Assembly (NCBI GenBank): GCA_002384315.1
Contig: DGBL01000070.1
Span: 232 to 18,589, forward strand
DNA length: 18,358 nucleotides
Direction: 5' to 3'
DNA from: Micrococcaceae bacterium UBA4005
GTDB lineage: Bacteria; Actinomycetota; Actinomycetes; Actinomycetales; Micrococcaceae
Positions 1 through 6,752 of this stretch are shown piece by piece (positions within the stretch are counted from its first letter, which is position 1; each line of letters starts with the position of its first letter). The position numbers and the translations under genes were made by a program. The notes beneath the pieces were generated by a model. That model was not told where the DNA came from. It saw nothing but the letters and a program-made list of their open reading frames with translations, and ran no database searches.

Positions 1-404
1 GCCGCGCGTTGCCCGGCGTCCGCCTCCGGATAGATGACGTGGTTCGCACCGATGCGCTTGAGGATTTTCCCGTGGGAGGGCGTGATCGCCTTGACCCACA
101 GGTGGTCAATGCCCAGGTCCACGAGGTTTGCGGTGATCAGGACGCTGGATTCGATCGACGTGCCCACGCCGACGACGGCGGCGCTGAATTCTTGCGCGCC
201 GAGCTGGCGGAGCGCGTCCAGGTCAGTCGCGTCAGCTTCGACCACATGGGTGAGCGTGCTGGAGAACTTCTGCACCAACTGGGGGTCCCGTTCAATCGCT
301 AGGACCTCCCGGCCCTGTTTGACGAGCTGCTCGGCTGTAGCGCTTCCGAACCGACCCAGTCCGATGACGAGGACAGGTGCATTATGTGCTGGGCGTTCAG
401 CCAA
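1..404 (-). CDS. ktrA: Potassium uptake RCK-domain protein (KtrA/TrkA-like), partial
   Basis: This is the cytosolic gating subunit of a Trk/Ktr potassium transporter; RCK subunits bind nucleotide and open or close the membrane channel. The 134 visible residues form an N-terminal RCK/Rossmann domain. The dinucleotide motif VIGLGRFGSATAEQL lies near residue 13, an acidic strand end follows (LAIERDP), and then comes the VVEADATDLDAL stretch typical of TrkA-N. The C-terminal RCK_C domain lies beyond the left edge. The chosen start is TTG at 404, overlapping the stop of the upstream channel gene (397-399), with GAAGAGAGG as ribosome binding site. No ATG occurs near the N-terminus in this frame. 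The overlap implies translational coupling with ktrB. The family is certain; the Ktr versus Trk name is less so, and the TTG start is inferred. Confidence 0.93.
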   Translation of the reverse strand, partial: MAERPAHNAPVLVIGLGRFGSATAEQLVKQGREVLAIERDPQLVQKFSSTLTHVVEADATDLDALRQLGAQEFSAAVVGVGTSIESSVLITANLVDLGIDHLWVKAITPSHGKILKRIGANHVIYPEADAGQRA

Positions 405-1809
405 TGATCGGCCTCTCTTCCGGGTAGTGGTACAGGGTTTTGCGTTGGCGTAGCGCCAACGCTGACGCGAGCGTAATGGTGCCCATCCTGCCAGCGAACA
501 TAAGTGCGGTGAGCACGTATTTGCCTTCGGGCGGGAGTTCCGCGCTGAGGTTGGTGCTCAACCCGCAGGTGGCGAACGCTGATATTACTTCGAACACCAC
601 CCGGTCCAGGGGTTCGTCCGTCAAGGAGAGAATAGCTCCGGTGGCGATCATGACCAGCGTTGCCCCCATGAAGATCACGGAGATGGCTACGCGCATCGTC
701 CCCTGGGGGATGGTGCGTCCCCATGCCCGAACATCGGCGTCGCCGCGCGCTTCGGCGACGATGGCCAGGAACATGACCGCGATGGTGGTCACCTTGATGC
801 CGCCGGCGGTCGACGCCGAGCCGCCTCCGGCGAACATCAGGGCATCCGTGAGCAGCATGGTGGTGGAGCTCATATCCGATTGGTCCACCAGGTTGAACCC
901 GCCCGAGCGGGTCATGATGGAAGCGAACACGGCGTGGATGACCTTATCTGATCCGCTCAGTGAACCGATGGTGCGGTTATTGTTCCATTCCAGCAACGCC
1001 CAGCCGATGGCCCCGGCGAGAACTAGGATGGCGGACACTGTGACCGTGAGCTTGGCGTGGATGCTCCATTTTTCGAAGTGGTGGCGGACCTGGACCAGGA
1101 CCATGATCACAGGGAATCCGAGGCTGCCCAGGAAGACCCCGATCATGATTGGTGTAAGAATCCACAGGTCCGTCTCATAGGGGATCAGCCCGTCCGAGTG
1201 CGGTGTGAAGCCCGCGTTGTTGAACGCTGAAATGGAGTAGAACACCCCATGCCAGATCGCCAGCAGCGGTGACTCCCCGAGCATCATGAAACGGGGGATC
1301 AGCACCAGCGCCAGCACCACCTCGATCACCACCGAGGTGGTGATGACAATACGCAGGAGCGTTCCAACTTCACCGAGTCGACTGGCGTTGTTCATCGCCG
1401 ACTGGGCGATCAGTTTGCCCCGGACACCGAGCCGCTTGCTGACCACCAGCGCAAGCAGCGATGCCAGCGTCAGTGTTCCGAGGCCACCGACGAAGATGCC
1501 GAGCAAAATGATGAACTGTCCGAAGAAGGACCAGTAGTCAGCCGTGGACACAACAGTTAGGCCAGTGACGCACACGGCTGAGACGGCGGTGAAAAGTGCG
1601 TCGTGAAGCGGGGTCGCCTCACCGCTGCTGGTGGCGGCAGGCAGACTCAATAACGCAGTGAAGATAAGGATGACTGCAGAGAAAATTATCAGCGCCAGCC
1701 GTGCCGGGGAGCTGTTGGCAACACCATCGACGAAGTCGCGGACCTGTCCGAGCGCCCGGCTGGGGCCGCTGCGATCGTCCGCCAGCCAGGGTGGCTGTTG
1801 TTTCACCAT
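397..1809 (-). CDS. ktrB: Potassium transporter membrane subunit (KtrB/TrkH family)
   Basis: This integral membrane, potassium-translocating subunit has 470 residues, close to KtrB size. Four pore repeats each carry a filter glycine: VTGLT (81-85), NNAGF (197-201), RSGGF (301-305) and TCGLS (414-418). The signature GGSASTAGGIKVTT lies at 328-341, followed by the C-terminal GRMGTITLA segment of the KtrB/TrkG type. The frame stays open upstream to 2355, but that part is antisense to acuC and has no transporter character. I start at ATG 1809 (MVKQQPPW), about 40 residues before the first hydrophobic helix. A GGGAGGG run lies some 24 nt upstream, so no well-spaced ribosome binding site is visible. 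The gene overlaps ktrA at its 3' end, forming a two-gene operon transcribed away from acuC. Confidence 0.93.
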   Translation of the reverse strand: MVKQQPPWLADDRSGPSRALGQVRDFVDGVANSSPARLALIIFSAVILIFTALLSLPAATSSGEATPLHDALFTAVSAVCVTGLTVVSTADYWSFFGQFIILLGIFVGGLGTLTLASLLALVVSKRLGVRGKLIAQSAMNNASRLGEVGTLLRIVITTSVVIEVVLALVLIPRFMMLGESPLLAIWHGVFYSISAFNNAGFTPHSDGLIPYETDLWILTPIMIGVFLGSLGFPVIMVLVQVRHHFEKWSIHAKLTVTVSAILVLAGAIGWALLEWNNNRTIGSLSGSDKVIHAVFASIMTRSGGFNLVDQSDMSSTTMLLTDALMFAGGGSASTAGGIKVTTIAVMFLAIVAEARGDADVRAWGRTIPQGTMRVAISVIFMGATLVMIATGAILSLTDEPLDRVVFEVISAFATCGLSTNLSAELPPEGKYVLTALMFAGRMGTITLASALALRQRKTLYHYPEERPIIG

Positions 1810-1935
1810 TGACGCACCGTGACCCCCGGTTCCCTCCCCGCCTCTGCGGCATAATGCTTTAGTCCTTCGAGTAGTAAACCATCTTCGCGCACTCTTCGTG
1901 GTCAGGGATTCGCGGTATCGCGTACCCTGACAGAG
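1810..1935. promoter_or_regulatory. Divergent intergenic region, ktrB/acuC
   Basis: These 126 bp separate the divergent ktrB and acuC genes and must hold promoters for both. On the plus strand TACCCT at 1923-1928 fits an acuC -10 box. On the minus strand an A/T-rich patch around 1848-1862 (GCATTATGCC in the ktrB direction) is a possible -10 for ktrB, giving a leader of roughly 40 nt. No convincing -35 boxes were seen. Confidence 0.4.
1923..1928 (+). promoter_or_regulatory. Candidate -10 box for leaderless acuC mRNA
   Basis: TACCCT ends 7 nt before the ATG at 1936, so transcription would start at or next to the start codon. There is no good Shine-Dalgarno sequence (only GACAGAG). The same TACCCT-N7-ATG arrangement occurs at the glutaredoxin gene. 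Confidence 0.4.
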
Positions 1936-3138
1936 ATGCCTAGTCATGCCGATGCCGCTGTGCCCACCCATGTGGTGTGGGCCGACTCCATGCTCGCCTA
2001 CAATTTCGGCCCCACCCACCCGATGAATCCGGCGCGGCTTGAGCTCACTGCCCGCCTGATCCGGGATTGTGGACTGCTGGAGCGTCCCGCGGTCAGCGTG
2101 GTCGAGCCGTATGTTGCCTCGGATGCCGAACTTGGCTCCGTCCACAGCACTGAATATATTGCCGCTGTCCGCTGCGCAAGTAACGACCCAGCGCAGGCAC
2201 GGCTCGATCTGGGCCTTGGTACGGCAGATACACCAGCCTTCAACGGCATGCACGAAGCCAGTGCACGTCTGGTGGGCGGATCGATTGCTGCGGCCGAGGC
2301 GGTGGCCAGCGGCGCAGCGGTCCGCGCGGTGAACTTCGGCGGCGGAATGCACCATGCGGGCCGGTCACTGGGGAGCGGCTTTTGTATCTATAACGACGCC
2401 GCGGCAAGCGTGCAGCGCCTGCTCGATTCGGGAGTGTCGAAGGTACTCTACGTCGATGTGGATGCCCACCACGGCGACGGAACGCAAAGTATTTTCTGGG
2501 ACGACCCGCGAGTCATGACCATCTCGCTGCATGAGACCGGCATGACGCTCTTTCCGGGCACGGGGTTCGCCCATGAAATCGGCGGACCTTCCGCCGAAGG
2601 AACCGCCGTCAATGTGGCGCTTCCAACCCAAAGCGGGGACGCGGCTATCCTGCGAGCCTTCCATTCAGTGGTTCCCCAACTGGCGCGCGCGTTCGAACCG
2701 GACGTCATAGTGAGCCAGCACGGTTGCGATTCCCATATCGATGATCCGCTGACCAACCTTCGAATCAGTGTGGACGCCCAGCGGATAATGATGATCGGCG
2801 TCCGAGACCTCGCCGACGAGCTGTGTGCGGGCCGCTGGGTCGCTACCGGCGGCGGCGGATACAACATCACCAGCGTGGTGCCAAGGTCATGGACGTTCCT
2901 TGTTGCAGTTGCCTCCGGAGCCGTTGTTACTCCGGAGACCGCGGTGCCCCCCGACTGGCGCACCTATGTCCGTGAGCGCTACGGCGTCACGGCGCCTACC
3001 CGAATGGGCGACGGAGTGGACCTTTGGTGGAGGTCGTGGGAAGTCGGCTACGACCCGAATGATGATCTTGACCGCTCTGTCATGGCTACCAGAAAGGCGA
3101 TCTTCCCGCTTCATGGCCTCGACCCCTGGTTCGACTAG
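1936..3138 (+). CDS. acuC: Acetoin utilization protein AcuC (class I histone-deacetylase fold)
   Basis: This zinc-dependent deacetylase of the HDAC superfamily is expected to remove acetyl groups from proteins such as acetyl-CoA synthetase, and so to control acetate/acetoin use in the cytosol. The 400 residues carry the full active site: YNFGPTHPMNPARLEL at 22-37, paired histidines GGMHH at 136-140, metal ligands in DVDAHHGDG at 174-182 (D176, H178), D265 in QHGCDSH, and the catalytic tyrosine Y309 in GGGGYN. The ATG at 1936 is preceded by a TACCCT box at -8 and lacks a clear ribosome binding site, which suggests a leaderless transcript. The next gene, an ArsR-type regulator, follows after 44 nt. 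Fold and active site are certain; the physiological substrate is inferred from AcuC relatives. Confidence 0.95.
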   Translation: MPSHADAAVPTHVVWADSMLAYNFGPTHPMNPARLELTARLIRDCGLLERPAVSVVEPYVASDAELGSVHSTEYIAAVRCASNDPAQARLDLGLGTADTPAFNGMHEASARLVGGSIAAAEAVASGAAVRAVNFGGGMHHAGRSLGSGFCIYNDAAASVQRLLDSGVSKVLYVDVDAHHGDGTQSIFWDDPRVMTISLHETGMTLFPGTGFAHEIGGPSAEGTAVNVALPTQSGDAAILRAFHSVVPQLARAFEPDVIVSQHGCDSHIDDPLTNLRISVDAQRIMMIGVRDLADELCAGRWVATGGGGYNITSVVPRSWTFLVAVASGAVVTPETAVPPDWRTYVRERYGVTAPTRMGDGVDLWWRSWEVGYDPNDDLDRSVMATRKAIFPLHGLDPWFD

Positions 3139-3170
3139 GGTGGAAGAATCCCTTATGTGGAATATATCGA

Positions 3171-3176
3171 TAGGGT
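3171..3176 (+). promoter_or_regulatory. Candidate -10 box upstream of ArsR-type gene
   Basis: TAGGGT lies exactly 6 nt before the ATG at 3183, the same geometry as the other candidate leaderless starts in the window. Unlike most of them, this start also has a usable ribosome binding site (GTGAGGA), so readthrough from acuC with leadered translation is equally possible. Confidence 0.3.
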
Positions 3177-3182
3177 GAGGAC

Positions 3183-3734
3183 ATGAATTCGCACGACATA
3201 TTTGCCGTGATCGCTGACGACACCCGGCGCAGGATCCTCGAAGTACTGCTTCGGGGTGATCTCGCCGTCGGGGACGTTGTGGAGCAAGTCCGGGTCAGCC
3301 AGCCAACGGTGTCCAAACACCTCAAGGTACTGCGGGAGGCCGGGCTGGTACGTATGCGTGCTGAAGGCCAGCGGCGGGTCTACTCGGTGGAGCCAGCCGC
3401 ACTGGATTCAGTGGCGAACTGGGTGCGCGAATTTCTTCCCGCTGGGGCGCAATCTGCCACTCTGCGGAGCTCGGCGACAGGTCGGGATCCGGAAGGCGTT
3501 CGTTCCGGCGCGCAGGTTCCACCACGCCCCCATGCTGCGGAAACGTCTTCATCATCCACCCGCCAAGGCTCCCGCGCCGAGCTGACGGATACTGATCTGG
3601 CACGTCCAGAGAGCCCGCTCGATCCGGCTGATCCGACCCTGCCCCAGAACATCGGGCGCACTGTTGGGCGGGCCGCCGAACGGGCGGCGGACCTTCTTTC
3701 CCACCTGCCTCACATTCGGCGGCGCCGAGAATAA
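3183..3734 (+). CDS. ArsR-family winged-helix regulator with long disordered tail
   Basis: The first 85 or so residues of this 183-residue protein are a winged helix-turn-helix of the ArsR type: ADDTRRRILEVLLRGDLAVG, then the recognition helix region VSQPTVSKHLKVLREAGLV (38-56) and the wing MRAEGQRRVYSV. There are no cysteines anywhere, so it is not a thiolate metal sensor. Residues about 90-160 are rich in Ser, Pro, Ala, Asp and Arg and look disordered. The last 25 residues (RTVGRAAERAADLLSHLPHI, then Arg-rich) could form an amphipathic helix. ArsR proteins are usually 100-120 residues, so the tail is an addition. The ribosome binding site is GTGAGGA just before ATG 3183. It lies 44 nt after acuC and may be its partner; its target genes are unknown. 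Confidence 0.88.
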   Translation: MNSHDIFAVIADDTRRRILEVLLRGDLAVGDVVEQVRVSQPTVSKHLKVLREAGLVRMRAEGQRRVYSVEPAALDSVANWVREFLPAGAQSATLRSSATGRDPEGVRSGAQVPPRPHAAETSSSSTRQGSRAELTDTDLARPESPLDPADPTLPQNIGRTVGRAAERAADLLSHLPHIRRRRE

Positions 3735-3914
3735 ATGCACGTGCGGAGCCATCCCGCAATTTAGGGCTTTCACTTTAGACACATCAGCCACTAGAGTAAT
3801 TCCTTAGGCGGATAATCCTTATGCCACAAGGCGACACGCCGATCAGTCGCTCAATGGGGCATCTTTTTGATGCCGATCGCAGGGTGAGAAGCCTAAAAGT
3901 AAAGGAACAGTGGT
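3735..3914 (+). promoter_or_regulatory. Intergenic region with hairpin and likely promoter for the HTH gene
   Basis: This 180-nt gap has lower G+C than its surroundings. It contains the perfect short hairpin GGCATC-TTTTT-GATGCC at 3858-3874 and A/T-rich patches (TTAGAC near 3776, TAATTC near 3797, TAAAAGT near 3895) that could be promoter elements. The hairpin could be an operator or an attenuator, or could terminate transcription from the ArsR-type gene. No coding capacity was recognised. Confidence 0.35.
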
Positions 3915-4130
3915 GTGATGGCAGACGGGAGCAACTTCTCGGATGTACAGTTTTTGACGGTCGCGGAGGTCGCCGAGGTAATGCGGGTGTCCAAAATGAC
4001 CGTTTACCGGCTTGTTCATGCCGGCGAATTGCCCGCTGTCCGATTCGGCCGGTCCTATCGGGTTCCTGAATCAGCGGTGGAGGAGTACCTGCGCCATGCA
4101 CAGGTGGACGGCCAGATCGAAAGCGCATAG
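3915..4130 (+). CDS. Small helix-turn-helix protein, excisionase/MerR-like fold
   Basis: This 70-71 residue protein is a single helix-turn-helix domain of the excisionase family: FLTVAEVAEVMRVSKMTVYRLV (about 13-34), then HAGELPAVRFGRSYRVPESAVEEYL. Such domains bind DNA with one winged helix. A GTG at 3915 and an ATG at 3918 are both possible starts; AAAGGAAC at 3901-3908 serves either. The gene lies upstream of the tiny bS22 gene, a pairing I recall as conserved in actinobacteria (Rv0500A/Rv0500B in M. tuberculosis), and a strong hairpin follows at 4161. Despite the family name, nothing nearby suggests a phage or integrase, so this is more likely a housekeeping regulator. The target is unknown. 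Confidence 0.88.
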   Translation: MMADGSNFSDVQFLTVAEVAEVMRVSKMTVYRLVHAGELPAVRFGRSYRVPESAVEEYLRHAQVDGQIESA

Positions 4131-4160
4131 TCGGCGCACACCCAGCCGTCGCACGTGAGA

Positions 4161-4188
4161 GAGGCGGCCCGTCAGTACGGGCCGCCTC
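4161..4188 (+). terminator. Hairpin terminator after the HTH gene
   Basis: A perfect 11-bp stem GAGGCGGCCCG / CGGGCCGCCTC with a 6-nt loop (TCAGTA) begins 30 nt after the HTH gene stop. No T-tract follows, which is common in actinobacteria. It separates the HTH gene from bS22, so bS22 likely has its own promoter. Confidence 0.75.
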
Positions 4189-4332
4189 CGCGTTGATCCA
4201 GCGGTCATGGAGTCCAGCAATTGGCTGTACCCTGTTAAGGAGCGTTTTGCCCGGAATTTCCCTTCCGTGCAACTGAGTGCATTCCCCGAGTGGGCGTTTT
4301 TTGCGCCTCTCAACGTCAGAATCAGGTAGTTG

Positions 4333-4351
4333 CGTATCGCACTGCGATACG
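4333..4351. promoter_or_regulatory. 19-bp perfect palindrome upstream of bS22, possible operator
   Basis: CGTATCGCACTGCGATACG is a perfect inverted repeat (9-bp arms around one base), about 40 nt before the bS22 start and in the expected promoter region. The symmetry and length match a dimeric regulator site. It could also fold as a hairpin, but a one-base loop is unfavourable, so DNA binding is the better reading. The regulator is unknown; the small HTH protein just upstream is a candidate. Confidence 0.45.
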
Positions 4352-4392
4352 GACAACAGCCTGACAACCGATTAAAAGTTTGTGAGGACTCT

Positions 4393-4491
4393 GTGGGTTC
4401 AGTAATCAAGAAGCGCCGGAAGCGTATGGCGAAGAAGAAGCATCGCAAGCTGCTTCGCAAGACCCGCCACCAGCGCCGCAATAAAAAGTAG
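4393..4491 (+). CDS. Small ribosomal subunit protein bS22 (AURKAIP1/COX24 domain)
   Basis: This 32-residue, extremely basic peptide starts at GTG 4393 with SVIKKRRKRMAKKKHRKLL and ends in basic RHQRRNKK. It matches the AURKAIP1/COX24 C-terminal domain seen in actinobacterial small ribosomal proteins; bS22 was recognised in mycobacterial 30S structures, bound to 16S rRNA. A strong ribosome binding site GTGAGGA lies just upstream (4382-4388). It is preceded by the HTH gene and a perfect palindrome, and followed by a long hairpin at 4554. More than half the residues are Lys or Arg and there are no acidic residues, as expected for an rRNA-embedded peptide. Identification is confident because of the distinctive sequence and context. 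Confidence 0.92.
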   Translation: MGSVIKKRRKRMAKKKHRKLLRKTRHQRRNKK

Positions 4492-4553
4492 CGCCCGGCC
4501 ACCTTCGAGGTGAATCCGCCGTTGGCGCTGCTCACGGGCGGACGGTAACGGTT

Positions 4554-4602
4554 AGCAGGCTCGCAGTTCCACCCCGACACGAGGTGGAACCGCGAGCCTG
4601 CT
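4554..4602. terminator. Long hairpin terminator between bS22 and the HAD phosphatase
   Basis: Arms AGCAGGCTCGC-A-GTTCCACC and GGTGGAAC-C-GCGAGCCTGCT pair over 19 bp with one internal A/C mismatch around a 9-nt loop. The hairpin lies between two convergent genes and probably ends transcription from both directions. No T-tract is present. Confidence 0.75.
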
Positions 4603-4656
4603 GGCGTTCCTGTGCAGGCTTCCATGCGGGGTGCGCGTAGTTGAGTGTGCCTGGCG

Positions 4657-4686
4657 GGAATAACTCAGCGCTGGAATAACTCAGCG
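4657..4686. repeat. Two-copy 16-bp tandem repeat at the 3' end of the HAD gene
   Basis: GGAATAACTCAGCG occurs at 4657-4670 and again at 4673-4686, a 16-bp tandem duplication. The second copy covers the stop codon of the HAD phosphatase (4681-4683), so the first is a copy of the gene end. It looks like a recent small duplication without coding effect. Confidence 0.8.
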
Positions 4687-5493
4687 GCTGCGGATTCGGG
4701 AAAAACCACGCCAGAGGCCATAGATAGCGCCGACCCCAGTGGCCGCCTGCAATCCGAGCGTTGCGGCCCGCCGTCCGCTGCGGAAGTCGTATACGGGCCA
4801 ATTGTTGGACCGGGCGTGCCGCCGCAGGCGTGCATCGGGATTGATGGCAACTGGATGCCCCACTATGGACAGCAGCGGTACGTCATTGTACGAATCGCTG
4901 TATCCCCAGCACCGCTGCAGATCCAGATTCTCACGCTCAGCCAGCTCCAGCACTGCGGCCGCTTTCGCCGGGCCGTGGAGGAAATCGCCCACCAGCTTTC
5001 CGGTGTAGAGACCGTCCGCAACCTCTCCGACGGTTCCGAGCGCTCCGCTCAGGCCCAGCCTGGTCGAAATGACGGTGGCAACCTCGACCGGGGTGCCGGT
5101 CACCAGCCAGACCTGGCGCCCCGCCGTAAGGTGCTGCTCGGCGAGGGCCCTGGCTCCCGGCCAGATTTTTGATGCAATCATCTCGTCGTAGACTTCTTCG
5201 CCCAGGGCCATGAAGTCTTCGTGCGCAATGCCGATCGCGAAGGCCAGGGCTGCATCTCGTACCGAGTTGACATCGGTCATCGTTTCGCCGCGCATAATGA
5301 AACGTACCTGTTTCCACGCCAGGCCAGCGGCGAACCTCAGCGTGAATGCTTTCCGCTGGTACATTTTCCGGGCCACGTGGAAGAGACTAGCTCCGCGCAT
5401 CATGGTGTTGTCGACGTCGAAGAAAGCTGCCTCCCCGGGAGTGCTGGCAGGATCGGGGGAGGTCGGAATTGCATCCGCGGTTACTGCCAGCAT
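4681..5493 (-). CDS. HAD-IB family phosphatase (SerB-like)
   Basis: The 270-residue hydrolase has all HAD motifs of subfamily IB: nucleophile motif FFDVDNT (D26, D28), motif II VTGTP (131-135), the lysine in HGPAK (K177), and motif III GYSDSYNDVPLL (D200, D204). The helical cap fills residues about 35-120. A hydrophobic C-terminal segment (GLQAATGVGAIYGLW) could anchor it in the membrane. The family includes phosphoserine phosphatases and lipid-phosphate phosphatases; the substrate cannot be read here. I recall a homologue (SerB1) near Rv0500A/B in M. tuberculosis. ATG 5493 has no ribosome binding site but a TAGACT box 6 nt upstream, so the mRNA is probably leaderless. It is divergent from the glutaredoxin gene, 62 nt away. 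Confidence 0.9.
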   Translation of the reverse strand: MLAVTADAIPTSPDPASTPGEAAFFDVDNTMMRGASLFHVARKMYQRKAFTLRFAAGLAWKQVRFIMRGETMTDVNSVRDAALAFAIGIAHEDFMALGEEVYDEMIASKIWPGARALAEQHLTAGRQVWLVTGTPVEVATVISTRLGLSGALGTVGEVADGLYTGKLVGDFLHGPAKAAAVLELAERENLDLQRCWGYSDSYNDVPLLSIVGHPVAINPDARLRRHARSNNWPVYDFRSGRRAATLGLQAATGVGAIYGLWRGFSRIRSR

Positions 5494-5499
5494 GAATTG

Positions 5500-5505
5500 A
5501 GTCTA
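5500..5505 (-). promoter_or_regulatory. Candidate -10 box for leaderless HAD phosphatase mRNA
   Basis: On the minus strand TAGACT is followed by CAATTC and then the ATG at 5493, placing the predicted transcription start on the start codon. No Shine-Dalgarno sequence is visible. The same TAGACTCA octamer at the same distance precedes menB. Confidence 0.5.
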
Positions 5506-5542
5506 ATCACTTGTTGGCGGGCTGTGTGCGGTACCCCCGGTA

Positions 5543-5548
5543 TACCCT
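5543..5548 (+). promoter_or_regulatory. Candidate -10 box for leaderless glutaredoxin mRNA
   Basis: TACCCT (overlapping the equally plausible TATACC at 5541) is followed by GAGGACC and ATG 5556. The GAGG is only 3 nt from the ATG, too close for a good ribosome binding site, which favours leaderless initiation. It repeats the acuC arrangement. Confidence 0.45.
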
Positions 5549-5555
5549 GAGGACC

Positions 5556-5828
5556 ATGGAAAGCGTATCAATGACGGCAGGCTCGGAGGGCGCGCATGAG
5601 GTCCTCCTGCTCACCCGGCCGCAGTGTTCGCTCTGCCAAGGCGCACGGGACGTTGTGGGCAGGGTCGCGGCCCGCCTGGGGGTGAGTTGGAGTGAAAAAT
5701 CCGTCGCGGAGGACGCGGAGCTCCTCGCCCGTTTTGCGGAGGAACTTCCGGTACTGCTGATCGACGGCGTGCAGCGCGATTTCTGGATCATCGACGAGGC
5801 CAGGCTGGAACGCATGCTTCGCCAGTGA
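5556..5828 (+). CDS. Glutaredoxin-like thiol-redox protein (DUF836 type)
   Basis: This 90-residue protein has a thioredoxin/glutaredoxin fold with an N-terminal strand EVLLLTRPQC, the redox motif CSLC (C24, C27), the cis-proline region ELPVLLIDG and a short C-terminal helix. It is expected to carry out thiol-disulfide exchange in the cytosol. Two ATG codons compete: 5556 (MESVSM) and 5571 (MTAGSEG). I chose 5556 because of the TACCCT box 7 nt before it. The frame is open further upstream to about 5511 but carries no similarity there. Rex follows 112 nt downstream on the same strand, and a similar glutaredoxin precedes the heme genes in mycobacteria as I recall. Partner proteins are unknown. 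Confidence 0.85.
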   Translation: MESVSMTAGSEGAHEVLLLTRPQCSLCQGARDVVGRVAARLGVSWSEKSVAEDAELLARFAEELPVLLIDGVQRDFWIIDEARLERMLRQ

Positions 5829-5939
5829 GCCAACGCCGCCGGGTCCGGACGGTAGCCGCCGGCGCTCGCGCCGCTTTGGTCTGATCATCGCAGAGCGCCT
5901 AAAGTGTAACTGTTCCCGGCGCGCGCCGCCGGAGGTGCA

Positions 5940-6701
5940 ATGCCCGCCGCGGACGCGGTGGGCGGCAAGGTGATGGAGCGAAGATCGATGACGACGTCAG
6001 AAGTACCCGGACTACATTCTGTAGGCGGGGAAGCGGCGCGCCAGATTCCACCGGCTTCGCTGGCAAGGCTCACCATCTACCTGCGGGCATTGAACTCCCT
6101 CCTTGCGGAAGGGGTCGAAAGGGTATCCTCTGAAGTGCTTGCGGAGGCAGCCGGCGTGAATTCTCCGATGCTCCGTAAGGATTTGTCTTTTCTGGGGTCC
6201 TATGGCACACGGGGAGTGGGATACGACGTCCAGTATCTGAACCGCCAGATTTCGGTGGCCCTCGGACTCACGCTCGATTGGCGGGTCGCTATCCTCGGTG
6301 CCGGTAACCTCGGCCGGGCGCTGGCGGGCTACTCAGGTTTCGCCTCCCGTGGATTTGAGATTGTTGCGCTCTTCGACGCCGACCAGATGGTGGTCGGATC
6401 AGAAATAGGGTGGTTACGGGTCAGCCCGATCGATGATCTTGAGGTGGTGCTTGGGCGCACGCGGGCCAATATGGGAGTACTGGCAGTGCCGGCTTCCGTG
6501 GCCCAGGAACTCTGCGATCGCATGGTGGCGTCCGGGATCACGAGTATCCTCAGTTTCGCTCCCGTGGTGTTGCAGGCCCCTGGCCATGTGCAGATTCGGA
6601 AGGTGGACATGTCCACCGAGCTGCAGATACTCGCCTATCACGCCCAGCGTGCGCAGGACGCGGATCCCGCCCCACTGACTCCCGCCAGCTCCGACCAGTA
6701 G
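5940..6701 (+). CDS. rex: Redox-sensing transcriptional repressor Rex
   Basis: Rex is a homodimeric repressor that leaves DNA when NADH rises, derepressing respiratory and fermentative genes. In the 253-residue reading the N-terminal winged helix spans about 36-95 (LTIYLRALNSLL, then SSEVLAEAAGVNSPMLRKDL and SYGTRGVGY). The Rossmann NADH domain carries GAGNLGRAL (120-128) and acidic FDAD (145-148), and the C-terminal domain-swap helix contains STELQILAYH (225-234). ATG 5940 has GGAGGTG 4 nt upstream. ATG 5988 (MTTSEV) is also plausible, with GGAG at good spacing, and would remove 16 residues lying before the fold. It is convergent with the next gene, separated by a hairpin at 6730. No clear Rex box was found in its own promoter. 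Confidence 0.95.
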   Translation: MPAADAVGGKVMERRSMTTSEVPGLHSVGGEAARQIPPASLARLTIYLRALNSLLAEGVERVSSEVLAEAAGVNSPMLRKDLSFLGSYGTRGVGYDVQYLNRQISVALGLTLDWRVAILGAGNLGRALAGYSGFASRGFEIVALFDADQMVVGSEIGWLRVSPIDDLEVVLGRTRANMGVLAVPASVAQELCDRMVASGITSILSFAPVVLQAPGHVQIRKVDMSTELQILAYHAQRAQDADPAPLTPASSDQ

Positions 6702-6729
6702 CCCATGCTCCCTGGCTCCTGATTATCGT

Positions 6730-6752
6730 GCGGCTCCTAATATACGAGCCGC
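6730..6752. terminator. Hairpin between convergent rex and membrane protein gene
   Basis: GCGGCTC (6730-6736) and GAGCCGC (6746-6752) form a perfect 7-bp stem with a 9-nt A/T-rich loop. The stop codon of the minus-strand membrane protein (6737-6739) lies in the loop, and rex ends 28 nt before. Position suggests a bidirectional terminator. Confidence 0.6.

Noticed and set aside
1810..2355. N-terminal extension of the ktrB frame to 2355
   Set aside because: The extra 182 codons lie antisense to acuC, show no membrane or transporter features, and the protein is complete from ATG 1809.
3915..4130. Excisionase-type HTH as evidence for a prophage or integrative element
   Set aside because: No integrase, attachment repeat or phage gene is nearby, and the pairing with bS22 is a known chromosomal arrangement in actinobacteria.
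4288..4311. T-tract hairpin (GAGTGGGCG, TTTTTTG, CGCCTCTC) as an intrinsic terminator
   Set aside because: The stem has a mismatch and a bulge and the T-run is in the loop instead of after the stem.
4207..4329. 40-residue plus-strand frame upstream of bS22 (MESSNWLYPVKERF...)
   Set aside because: It starts 18 nt after a terminator, has no ribosome binding site and ends at the edge of the palindrome; probably chance, though a leader peptide cannot be excluded.
5898..5925. Possible Rex box (GTGTAACTGTTCCC) upstream of rex
   Set aside because: Only a partial match to the TTGTGAA-N4-TTCACAA type of site; the right arm does not pair with the left.
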